This document shows positions 22,686-31,656 of a stretch of 64,000 nucleotides of DNA, one piece after another. A program made the translations under genes and the position numbers. The stretch is from NCBI GenBank assembly GCA_900457075.1, contig UGYN01000002.1:4836001-4900000 (forward strand), given 5' to 3'. The notes beneath the pieces are model-generated. The model was given only the letters and a program-made list of their open reading frames with translations, did no database searches and was not told where the DNA came from. Source of the stretch: Serratia quinivorans (lineage in GTDB: Bacteria > Pseudomonadota > Gammaproteobacteria > Enterobacterales > Enterobacteriaceae). The number at the start of each line of letters is the position of its first letter. The first letter of the stretch is position 1.

Positions 22686-24784
22686 TTGTTACGCATCGGC
22701 CAGCGCCTTGCGTCGTGAAGTTGCCACTTTGCTGAAGCCCCCCCGGCGTATGCCTGTGGCGGAAGCAGTGACAAAATTTATGCGGGTACCGATGGGGGCG
22801 GGGAGTTCTCTTCCTTGGGATCCAACCCTAACCCCCTATATCATTGAGCCGATGAACTGCCTGGCTTCACGGGAATATGATGCGGTGGTGTTTGTTGGCC
22901 CTGCGCGTACGGGAAAAACGGTGGGGTTAATCGACGGCTGGATCGTCTATACCATTGTTTGTGACCCTGCAGATTTCCTGTTGATACAGATGACAGAAGA
23001 AAAAGCCCGCGAACATTCTAAAAAGCGTCTCGACAGGACTTTTCGTGTCAGTAAAAAGGTGGCTGAACGACTTAGCCCACGAACAAATGACAATAACGTC
23101 CATGACAAAACATTCCGGGCCGGCAACTACCTGAAGATCGGCTGGCCGTCGGTCAACATCATGTCTTCTTCGGATTATCGTTTTGTAGCCCTGACGGATT
23201 ATGACCGCTGGCCAGACGATATTGATGGGGAAGGCGATGGGTTCACGCTGGCATCCAAGCGTACCACCACTTTTATGTCTTCAGGTATGACGCTGGTTGA
23301 AAGTTCCCCAGGGCGGGAGATCAACGGTAAATGGCGACAAACCTCCCCGCACGAAGCACCGCCAACCACCGGGATTTTGTCTTTGTATAACCGTGGTGAT
23401 CGTCGTAGTTGGTACTGGCCGTGTCCGCATTGCGGCGAATATTTCCAGCCATCGAAATCTAACATGACGGGATTCCGAGAACATACGGATCCGGTGATAG
23501 CCAGCGAAGCAGCTTATCTTCAATGTCCCCACTGCGCGGGCCGGGTTGACGCCAACCAAAAGCGAGAGCTTAACGGGCGGGGGGTATGGCTAAAGGACGG
23601 TGAAAAGATAAGGGCCAATGGGGAAAGGTACGGTGACGTTCGGCGGTCACGTATCGCGTCATTTTGGATGGAAGGGCCTGCTGCCGCATATCAGACCTGG
23701 GCGCAGCTGGTTTACAAATTACTGACGGCTGAACAAACATTCGAAGCCACTGACAGTGAAGAAACGTTGAAAGCGGTTATCAACACTGACTGGGGCTTGC
23801 CATATTTGCCGAGGTCAGCCTCTGAGCAGCGAAAATCAGATGCACTGATGGCCAGGGCGGAGGAGATCACCAAACGTGCTGTACCAGAGGGCGTTCGTTT
23901 CCTTGTTGCAACGGTAGACGTTCAGGGTGGGAAAAATCGCCGGTTCGTTGTTCAAATCATGGGTTACGGTGCTCACGGGGAACGCTGGCTGGTTGACCGT
24001 TACAACATCAGGCAGTCGATGCGATTTGACAAGAACGGTGAAAGCCTGCCGATTGATCCTGCCGCTTATCTTGAAGATTGGGATCTGCTGCGAACTGATG
24101 TGCTGGACAAAGCCTGGCCGTTGGATAAAAACCCCGACATCAAAATGCCGGTGCTGGCCATGGCTGTGGACTCCGGCGGTGAGGACGGTGTCACGGGTAA
24201 TGCGTACGAATTCTGGCGTAAGTGCCGCCGTGATGGGGTGCATAAACGGGTTTATCTCTTCAAGGGGGACAGCCAGGCCCGTAGCAAGTTGATCAGTAAA
24301 AACATTCCCCGATAACACAGGCCGCTCCAACCGGCGTGCGGAGGCTCGCGGAGATGTGCCGTTATATCTACTGCAGACTAATGCCCTAAAAGACCGGATA
24401 AATAACGCGCTATTACGTAATACGGCAGGGCCGAATTATGTGCATTTTCCTGATTGGATCGGTGAATGGTTCTATGACGAGCTGACGTATGAAGAACGCG
24501 GGCCAGATGGTAAGTGGAAGAAGCCTGGCCGTGGTGCTAACGAGGCATTTGACCTTATGGTCTATGCCCATGCGTTGGTGATATTGCGTGGCTACGAGAA
24601 GATCAAATGGGAAAAACCGCCCCCTTGGGCGCAACCCTTTGAAATGACTGAAAGCTCAACTCCATCACCCACACCTGTACCCCTTGCCACATCTGAAAGA
24701 TTAACCGAACAAAAAGACACCGCAGCCCCTGAAAGTAAACCTTCAGCGTGGGCACCCATAAATTCATCCGGAGGGTGGGTATGA
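22675..24784 (+). CDS. Terminase large subunit (gpA-like), frameshifted
   Basis: ATG 22675 (MTVNCYASASALRRE) overlaps the small-subunit gene. The product has the gpA ATPase Walker A VGPARTGKTVG near residue 77, a zinc-like CPHCGEYF...CPHC pair and the nuclease domain (TVDVQGG, MAVDSGGEDG). The frame stops at 24315, but the C-terminus continues in another frame through LYLLQTNALKDRINNALLR to 24784. Dropping one A from the five-A run at 24298-24302 joins the two (KTFPDNTGRS). The gene is probably whole in reality. It cuts cos and packages DNA. Confidence 0.9.
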
Positions 24785-24996
24785 ATCAGGCTGATATCGA
24801 AAACATGATCCAGCGCTATCTGGACGCAGAAACATCAGTCTTGGAGGGAAAGTCGATCACGTTTAACGGCCAATCCATGACGATGGAAAATCTGTCAGAA
24901 ATTCGCAAAGGCAGAGAGTCCTGGGAGCGGCGGTTGACGAGTTTGACAGCGACGCGCCGCGGACGGCCGATGTACAAAGTGGCGAGGTTCCCATGA
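24781..24996 (+). CDS. Head-tail joining protein gpW-like
   Basis: ATG 24781 overlaps the terminase stop. The 71-residue protein (MNQADIENMIQRYLDAET) has the small alpha-beta pattern of lambda gpW, with a helix, a short hairpin (GKSITFNGQSMTMENL) and a second helix. gpW fits between portal and tail. Position between terminase and portal is exactly that of W in lambda. Confidence 0.85.
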   Translation: MNQADIENMIQRYLDAETSVLEGKSITFNGQSMTMENLSEIRKGRESWERRLTSLTATRRGRPMYKVARFP

Positions 24997-26501
24997 GTTT
25001 TATCGATGACGTGATCGGCATCATTTCCCCAGGCTGGAAGGCGGGAAGGTTGCAAGCTCGCTATAAGATTGCTGCTTATGAGGCGGTGATGCCGACTCGA
25101 ACCCACAAGGCCCGCCGGGAGAACCGCAACGCTAATCAGCTGACGCAGTTTGGTGGGCGCTCTTTACGCGAGCAGGCTCGTTGGCTGGACAACAACCATG
25201 ATTTGGTGATCGGCTTGCTGGACAAGATGGAGGAGAGGATTGTCGGTGCCAGAGGGATCATTGTTGAACCACAGCCATTATTGCTAACGGGAGCAGTGGC
25301 GGACGATCTGGCTAAAGAAATCCGTGCTGCCTGGGCGGAATGGTCTGTGGCGCCCGAAGTCACTGGCCAATATACCCGCCCGGTGATGGAACGGTTACTG
25401 GCTCGAACCTGGCTGCGCGACGGTGAAGTTTTCTGTCAGATGGTTCAGGGGAAAGTCACCGGACTCACTCCGCAGGCAGGGGTGCCATTCTGGCTGGAGG
25501 CGCTGGAGCCCGATTTCGTGCCTCTGGATAGCAATGACAGCGGAAAAGGTTTGTGCCAGGGGATTTTCCTCAATGCCTGGGGACGACCTATCAAGTACCA
25601 GGTTCATAAATCACTTACCACATCGGGTATAGCGTTGGGTGATACAAAGGAAATCAACGCCGACAACATGTTGCACCTGAAGTTTGTGCGCCGACTTCAC
25701 CAAATCAGGGGCAACAGCTTGCTGTCCGGCATCCTTATCCGTCTCAGTGCGCTGAAGGATTACGAAGATGCAGAACTGACAGCAGCACGTATTGCCGCGG
25801 CACTTGGCATGTACGTTAAAAAAGGTGATGGCCAGTCGTATCCAGAAAGCGAAGACAAGGAGGAGCGGGAAATGGATATCGTGCCGGGCATGCTCTTTGA
25901 TGGGCTACAGCCTGGTGAAGATATCGGCATGATTAAATCCGATCGGCCCAATCCAAATCTTGAAAACTTTCGAAATGGGCAGTTGCGAGCGGTATCTGCA
26001 GGCAGCCGTGGTAGTTACTCCAGCATCGCACGGGACTATAACGGTACCTACTCATCCCAACGGCAAGAGCTGGTGGAGTCATTCGAAGGCTACAACATCC
26101 TTCAAGACTCATTTGTGGCGGCCATTTCCCGTCCGAATTACCGAAACTGGCTGCAGATGGCGATCACCTCTGGCGTGATAAAAACGCCGGCTGATCTCGA
26201 CATGAAATCACTTTTTAACGCCGTGTACAGCGGCCCGGTGATGCCGTGGATTGACCCGTTGAAAGAGGCCAACGGCTGGAAAGTGCAGGTGCGAGGTGGT
26301 GCGGCTACAGAAAGCGATTGGATACGCTCTCGAGGTGCCAACCCGTCAGAGGTTAAGCGCCGGCGCAAAGCTGAAATTGACGAAAACAACAAGCTGGGGC
26401 TGGTGTTTGATACCGATCCCGCCAACGACAAAGGAGGCACCAGTGCCGAAGCAACGAAACAGGACGAATCGTCGTCCGAAAGCGAACGCCGGAAGAAATA
26501 A
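24993..26501 (+). CDS. Portal protein (lambda gpB-like)
   Basis: ATG 24993 overlaps gpW by 4 bases. The 502-residue protein matches the lambda portal family: N-terminal ISPGWKAGRLQARYKIAAYEA, then RWLDNNHDLVIGLLDKMEERIVG, and the central SSIARDYNGTYSSQRQELVES. It forms the dodecameric vertex for DNA entry. The C-terminal tail is hydrophilic (Ser/Glu-rich) and overlaps the next gene. Confidence 0.92.
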   Translation: MSFIDDVIGIISPGWKAGRLQARYKIAAYEAVMPTRTHKARRENRNANQLTQFGGRSLREQARWLDNNHDLVIGLLDKMEERIVGARGIIVEPQPLLLTGAVADDLAKEIRAAWAEWSVAPEVTGQYTRPVMERLLARTWLRDGEVFCQMVQGKVTGLTPQAGVPFWLEALEPDFVPLDSNDSGKGLCQGIFLNAWGRPIKYQVHKSLTTSGIALGDTKEINADNMLHLKFVRRLHQIRGNSLLSGILIRLSALKDYEDAELTAARIAAALGMYVKKGDGQSYPESEDKEEREMDIVPGMLFDGLQPGEDIGMIKSDRPNPNLENFRNGQLRAVSAGSRGSYSSIARDYNGTYSSQRQELVESFEGYNILQDSFVAAISRPNYRNWLQMAITSGVIKTPADLDMKSLFNAVYSGPVMPWIDPLKEANGWKVQVRGGAATESDWIRSRGANPSEVKRRRKAEIDENNKLGLVFDTDPANDKGGTSAEATKQDESSSESERRKK

Positions 26502-28468
26502 CTCCTGGTTCCGCATGCAGGCCAAGGCCAACAGCTCCGCCGATATCTACATCTATGACGAGATCGGTTACTGGGGGATCACGGCCAAGCAGTTTGTTAA
26601 AGACCTGCAGGCCTTGGGCGATATCACCCAAATAAATCTGCATATCAACTCCCCTGGCGGCGATGTTTTTGACGGTATCGCCATTTTTAATGCCCTGAAA
26701 AACCATGGCGCTGCGATTACTGTGCATATTGATGGCCTGGCGGCCTCTATGGCTTCAGTAATCGCGATGGTTGGAAACCCCGTCATCATGCCCGAAAACA
26801 CCATGATGATGATCCATAAGCCCTGGGGCTTCGCCGGTGGCGATGCCAATGACATGCGGGATTACGCTGACTTGCTGGATAAGGTCGAGAACGTATTGAT
26901 CCCGGCCTATGTGGCCAAAACAGGGAAGTCGGCGGAAGAAGTTGCCGCCATGCTTGATGATGAAACCTGGATGGATGGCAAAGAATGCCTTGCTTTAGGT
27001 TTCGCTGATCAGGTCACCCCCTCTCTGCAGGCCATGGCCTGTATTCATTCCAAACGCATTGAGGATTTTGAGAAAATGCCAAATTCTATCCGTAACCTGA
27101 TCACTCCACCGCGCAACAGCACCACTCCGGCGCCACAACCAACACCGCAACCAACGCAACCTGTCGATCAGGGTAATCCAGATGCAGCCACTATTCGTGC
27201 GCAAGTGGTTGCTGAACAAAAAGCCCGGGTGACAGATATCAACAACCTGTTTGCCATGTTTGGCGGTAAACACATGGATCTGCAGGCGAGTTGCATCGCT
27301 GATATTGATTGCACCGTGGCGGCGGCAAAAGACAAGCTGCTGGAGATGTTGGGCAAAGGGGCAACGCCTTCAGACAAAACCTTACCTGGCGCACAAGGTC
27401 ATATTGGTAACGGCAACATTGTCGGCGACGGTGTACGACAAATGTTGATGGCCCGCGCCGGTTATGAAGAGCGTGATAACAGCAACGCCTATAACGGCAT
27501 GACACTTCGCGAACTGGCACGTATGTCGCTGACCGAGCGAGGGATCAGCGTTTCGACGCTCAACCCGGTTCAAATGGTCGGTCTGGCGTTGACGCACAGC
27601 ACGTCCGACTTTGGCAACATTCTGCTGGATGTGGCGAACAAGTCGATTCTGCAGGGCTGGGAAGAAGCAGCCGAAACGTTTGAACAGTGGACCAAGAAAG
27701 GCCAACTGTCAGACTTTAAAACTGCGACCCGCGTCGGTCTGGGTGGGTTCCCATCGTTACGGCAGGTACGTGAGGGGGCCGAGTACAAGTATGTTACCAC
27801 CGGTGATCGCGGTGAAAAAATTGCGCTGGCCACCTATGGGGAAATTTTCTCTATCACCCGCCAGGCCATCATCAACGACGATCTCAACCAACTGACGGAT
27901 GTGCCGATGAAGATGGGCCGCGCGGCGAAAGCGACGATCGGCGATCTGGTTTATGCCGTATTGGTGGATAACAAAGTTATGTCGGACGGTAAAAAGCTGT
28001 TCAGTGCCGACCATAAAAACATGACCAACGGCGCGATTGACGTAGCTAACCTGGATAAAGCCCGTCAGCTGATGCGTACGCAGAAAGAACCGACCACCGG
28101 CCGCTCGTTGAACATTCGTCCAGCTTTCCTGCTGGTACCGACCGCTCTGGAAACGATCGCCAATCAGACAATCAAATCGGCCAGCGTGAAAGGGGCCGAT
28201 ATCAATGCCGGGATTATCAAACCCGATCCAAAACTTTGCCTCTGTGATTGGTGAAGCTCGTCTTGACGATGCTGATCCTGCCGCGTGGTATCTGGCATCA
28301 GCTAAAGGCAGCGACACAATTGAGGTCGCATACCTCAACGGCGTTGACGTGCCATATATCGATCAGCAAGAAGGTTTCAACACTGACGGTATCGCGACCA
28401 AGGTTCGTATTGACGCCGGCGTGGCCCCGATCGATCACCGCGGCCTGACTTACTCGTCCGGCAAATAA
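26443..28468 (+). CDS. ClpP-like head protease fused to major capsid protein, frameshifted
   Basis: The start is GTG 26443 with AAAGGAGG upstream, overlapping the portal. Residues about 25-200 are a ClpP-type protease: NSPGGDVFDG, catalytic Ser in GLAASMAS and His in MMMIHKPWG. A Pro/Thr/Gln linker (TPAPQPTPQPTQP) follows. The rest is a HK97-fold capsid protein (LRELARMSLTERGISV, then VGLGGFPSLRQVREGAEYKY). The frame stops at 28254 and resumes (NPIQNFASVIGEARLDD) to 28468 if one A is removed from 28219-28221. Protease-capsid fusions are known among lambda-like phages. Here it implies self-processing of one polypeptide. Confidence 0.9.
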
Positions 28469-28489
28469 GCCAGCAGCGCAAACATTACG

Positions 28490-28508
28490 GCCCTGACGGG
28501 CTTTTTTT
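28490..28508 (+). terminator. Terminator after the capsid gene
   Basis: GCCC and GGGC pair around TGAC and are followed by seven Ts. It is one of several terminators inside the late operon. Confidence 0.65.
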
Positions 28509-28553
28509 ATACCTGAAATTCGGCCCCTTCGCGGGCCGTATGGAGAGTTTCAA

Positions 28554-28877
28554 ATGGCTAAGAACTTTGTACAAGACGGTAATACCATCGCGATCGCGGC
28601 CACTGCAGCGGATATCGCCAGCGGCGATCCGGTTGTTGTGGGGGATCTGGTCGCTGTGGCTATTACGGACATTCCTAAAGGTCGCATCGGTGACGGTTTT
28701 ACATCCGGCGTGTTTCAACTGCCTAAACTGTCGGCCGACGTCATTCCTGCCGGTAAGAAGGTATTTATTAAAGGCGGCGTGGTGCAACTGGCTGATGTTG
28801 ATGCAGTCGCGGCAGGTTATGCCTGGGAGGCTGCGGTTAAAGACGCCACCGTGGTATCGGTAAAACTCAATGGCTAA
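28554..28877 (+). CDS. DUF2190 capsid decoration protein
   Basis: ATG 28554 begins MAKNFVQDGNTIAIAATAA. The 107-residue beta-rich, Val/Ala/Gly-rich product fits DUF2190, capsid-stabilising decoration proteins in the slot of lambda gpD. Key segment: IASGDPVVVGDLVAVAITDI. It follows the protease-capsid gene and overlaps the next gene by 8 bases. Confidence 0.85.
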   Translation: MAKNFVQDGNTIAIAATAADIASGDPVVVGDLVAVAITDIPKGRIGDGFTSGVFQLPKLSADVIPAGKKVFIKGGVVQLADVDAVAAGYAWEAAVKDATVVSVKLNG

Positions 28878-29145
28878 TCCGTTTGACAGGATGGCTGCCA
28901 GGATGGATAGCGTCACGCTGTCCCGGCTTGGTAAACCTGTCACGCTGGCGGACTCGCCACATGTTGCGGTGGAAGCCCATTTCATTCCTGAGCTGCAGGC
29001 AATGAGCGGAGACGGTATTTCGTTGGTGATCTTCACCCCGGGATACCGGCCTCGCAGAAACGATGCGGTGATATTCGATGGTAAAAATTACATCGTGACG
29101 CGTTACCAGCTCTTCAACGGTAAGCCGCATATCTGGATTGAATAA
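28870..29145 (+). CDS. Head-tail connector (gpFII-like)
   Basis: ATG 28870 overlaps the decoration gene. The 91-residue product starts MANPFDRMAARMDSVTLSRLGK, characteristic of the gpFII family that caps the head for tail attachment. The C-terminus is beta-rich (DAVIFDGKNYIVTRY). Order FII then Z is as in lambda. Confidence 0.8.
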   Translation: MANPFDRMAARMDSVTLSRLGKPVTLADSPHVAVEAHFIPELQAMSGDGISLVIFTPGYRPRRNDAVIFDGKNYIVTRYQLFNGKPHIWIE

Positions 29146-29156
29146 GGGGAGCAGCG

Positions 29157-29717
29157 ATGAAAGGCATTGAACAGGCCATTCGTAATCTGAACACCCTCAG
29201 CAAGTCTATGGTGCCGCGCGCGACGGCGCAATCGCTCAACCGCGTGGCCGGGCGGGCAATTAGTCGAAGTACCAAGCTGGTGGCCGAAGATGTACGGGTG
29301 CAACAGAAACTGATCAGGCAGCGTGCCCGATTGCGTAGGGCCAGCGCCGAACAAAACCCACCGAGGGCATCGCTCTCAATTAACCGCGGTAATTTGCCAG
29401 CGATCAAGCTCGGAGCGGCACGAATGCAGCTATCTCGCCGCGTTGGGTTTGTGGGTAAGAAGGGAAGCGTGCTGAAGATTGGGCGCTATACCTTCCGCAA
29501 CGCATTTATACAGCAGTTGGCCAACGGTCGATGGCATGTAATGAGGCGTGTCGGTCGGTCACGATATCCGATCGAGGTCGTCAAAATTCCATTGGTGACA
29601 CCGCTGACCAAAGCCTACCAGGAGGAGACGCGGCGTTTGCTGGAAACCGATATGGGCAAGGAAATGGGGTATGCCCTGAAAAACCAGCTGCGGCTTTATC
29701 TTGTGAGGAAAATTTGA
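29157..29717 (+). CDS. Minor tail protein Z-like
   Basis: ATG 29157 follows GGGGAGC. The 186-residue basic protein ([14 protein letters not shown], then [26 protein letters not shown]) matches the gpZ family, needed to complete the tail. The C-terminal [21 protein letters not shown] is also typical. It overlaps the U gene by one base. Confidence 0.85.
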   Translation: MKGIEQAIRNLNTLSKSMVPRATAQSLNRVAGRAISRSTKLVAEDVRVQQKLIRQRARLRRASAEQNPPRASLSINRGNLPAIKLGAARMQLSRRVGFVGKKGSVLKIGRYTFRNAFIQQLANGRWHVMRRVGRSRYPIEVVKIPLVTPLTKAYQEETRRLLETDMGKEMGYALKNQLRLYLVRKI

Positions 29718-30119
29718 TGATTAAGCATTCTGAGATCCGTAACGCGGTACTGGACCGTTGCCGCGCAACAATCACCGGCGATGTGACCTATTTCGACGGC
29801 CGCCCGGCGTTCGTCGATGAGAACGATTTGCCGGCAGTGGCCGTATTTCTTGATGATGCACGTTATACGGGTGCAACGCTGGATGAGGACAGTTGGCGCG
29901 CCATATTGCATATCGTGGTGTACCTCAAAGCCAGCCAACCTGATGCGGCGCTGGATCAGTGGGTAGAAGAGAAAATCTATCCTGTCTTGAATGATATACC
30001 TGATATGGCCAGCCTGGCAGAAACCATGGTTCCCGCGGGTTACGACTACCAACGGGATGATGAAATGGCTACCTGGGGCGCCGCCGATCTTTCCCTACCA
30101 ACTGACCTATACCATGTAA
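29717..30119 (+). CDS. Minor tail protein U-like, frame broken near the end
   Basis: ATG 29717 ([15 protein letters not shown]) opens a gpU-like tail-terminator protein of about 133 residues with [12 protein letters not shown] and [14 protein letters not shown]. As read, the frame runs on into the next gene and appears to fuse U with V. Removing one C from 30093-30095 gives the expected end ADLSYQLTYTM and a stop at 30117-30119, just before a ribosome site. The fusion is therefore considered artificial. gpU caps the tail tube. Confidence 0.8.
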
Positions 30120-30130
30120 GGAGCCTGATA

Positions 30131-30870
30131 ATGACAACTCCAAACCCTCTGGCGCCGGTAAAAGGCGCCGGAACAACTTTTTGGCTTTATACGGGCACCG
30201 GTGACCCGTACAGCAACCCGCTCAGTGATGTTGGCTGGTCGCGGTTGGCGAAGATCAAGGAACTACAACCAGGGGAAATTACCGCTGATTCCTATGATGA
30301 TAGTTATCTTGATGATGAAGACGCCGACTGGAACGCTACGGCTCAGGGGGCGAAGTCCGCCGGTGAGGCTAACCTGACGTTGGCATGGAAACCCGGCGAA
30401 ACAGGCCAACAAGGTCTGGTAGCGTGGTTCCACTCTGGCGAGGTTCGCGGCTATAAGATCAAATACCCGAACGCCGCCGTTGATGTGTTCAAAGGTTGGG
30501 TAAGCAGCCTCGGGAAAACCGTGACTGCGAAGGAGGTGATCACCCCGCTCCATTAAGGTCACCAATACCGGGCGACCTTATATTGCCGAAGATGGTGATT
30601 CACCAGTCGTTCCTGTCACCGGTGTAACCGTAGCGCCAACCACAGCTAATGTTGCCGTGGGGGCCACAGTGGACCTGACCTTCAACGTTCTTCCAACCAA
30701 TGCTACTGGACGCGACACTGCGTGTGAGCACGTCTGCACCAGCGACGGCTACAGTGACACTGAATGGCAACGTGGCCACCGTGAAAGGGGTTAAAGCCGG
30801 TAGCGTGGATATTATCGGCATGACAAACGATGGCCTGATGGTGGCCATTGCCAAAGTCACGGTTGCTTAA
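30131..30870 (+). CDS. Major tail protein V-like with Ig-like C-terminal domain, frameshifted
   Basis: ATG 30131 follows AAGGAG and starts [14 protein letters not shown]. The first 140 residues are the tail-tube domain ([45 protein letters not shown]). The frame stops at 30556 but continues, after removing a C at 30543-30546 and a G near 30714, into a Big-2/Ig-like domain. This contains [16 protein letters not shown] and [14 protein letters not shown] and ends at 30870. Lambda gpV also has an Ig-like C-terminus exposed on the tail. Two indels are therefore inferred. Confidence 0.82.
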
Positions 30871-30881
30871 TTTTTAATTCA

Positions 30882-30904
30882 GCGCCCCGAAAGGGGCGTT
30901 TTTT
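30882..30904 (+). terminator. Terminator after the major tail gene
   Basis: CGCCCC and GGGGCG pair around a GAAA tetraloop and are followed by six Ts. It lies 12 bases after the V-like stop. Confidence 0.85.
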
Positions 30905-30916
30905 ATTGGTGGATTT

Positions 30917-31324
30917 ATGCTGAAAAAAGGCACGTTTGACTATGCCGATCAGAAGGTCGAGATTAGCGAACTTTCAGGATTGCAACGTATTGATTATCTT
31001 TCATTTATTAAAAGATCGGCAGATGAATACGACGCACTTCCTGAAGATACCAGTGATTCTGATCGAAATATCGCTTTTACAACCATGCAATTACGCATTA
31101 ACGCCTGGTTGGTGGCCGCATCCCTTTTGCATAGTGATAAAAAACAGAAGGTTGAAACACTGCATCAGGCTGTGTTGGAAGACTGGTCCGGCGCGGCCAT
31201 TGCCGGCTGCAGCCAGAAGGTCCTGGTGCTGAGCGATATGATACCGGCCCAGGCTGAACCATCAGATGTCGATGAACATGCCCCCCCAACGCCAGAGAAA
31301 GACCTTACCCCGGAAAAGCCCTAG
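30917..31324 (+). CDS. Tail assembly chaperone G-like
   Basis: ATG 30917 starts MLKKGTFDYADQKVEISELSG. The 135-residue protein has the gpG pattern of a beta N-terminus followed by helices (FTTMQLRINAWLVAASLLH). The C-terminus is acidic and Pro-rich. Before its stop lies GGAAAAG (31312-31318), where a -1 shift would enter the T frame. In lambda, gpG and gpGT are made by such a shift and chaperone the tape measure. Confidence 0.8.
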   Translation: MLKKGTFDYADQKVEISELSGLQRIDYLSFIKRSADEYDALPEDTSDSDRNIAFTTMQLRINAWLVAASLLHSDKKQKVETLHQAVLEDWSGAAIAGCSQKVLVLSDMIPAQAEPSDVDEHAPPTPEKDLTPEKP

Positions 31325-31656
31325 CCTCCGAAATCCACTTTGCCATGCGTCTGGCGCGCGAGTTTAAACGCCCGGACTGGCGGCAGATGCTTTCAGAGAT
31401 CAGTTCGACGGAGCTGGGCGAGTGGGCAGAGTATTACCGGGAAAACCGCTTTTCTGATGCCTTGCTTGATGCTGAGTTTTCATCACTCAAAGCAACCATG
31501 GTGGCTCTGTTTACGTCCGGTGACGAAGAAATTTATCCCGGTGATTTAAGCATATTAACTTCACCCGAGCCGGAAACAGAGCAAACAGACGATGAACTGA
31601 TGTTAATCGGGGAGGGGATTTTCGGAGGGGTACGCTATGGCGGAACAGATTGCTGA
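31318..31656 (+). CDS. T-like extension of the tail chaperone (-1 frame)
   Basis: In the -1 frame relative to G, the reading GKALASEIHFAMRLAREFKRPDWRQ is open from the slippery region to 31656. An internal ATG at 31345 exists without a good ribosome site. The content (DWRQMLSEISSTELGEWAEYY) matches the gpT part of gpGT proteins. The likely product is the GT fusion rather than a separate protein. Confidence 0.75.
   Translation, partial: ALASEIHFAMRLAREFKRPDWRQMLSEISSTELGEWAEYYRENRFSDALLDAEFSSLKATMVALFTSGDEEIYPGDLSILTSPEPETEQTDDELMLIGEGIFGGVRYGGTDC

Noticed and set aside
29531..30556. Apparent fusion of tail proteins U and V
   Set aside because: One extra C at 30093-30095 joins the frames; without it both genes have their expected ends and a ribosome site between them.
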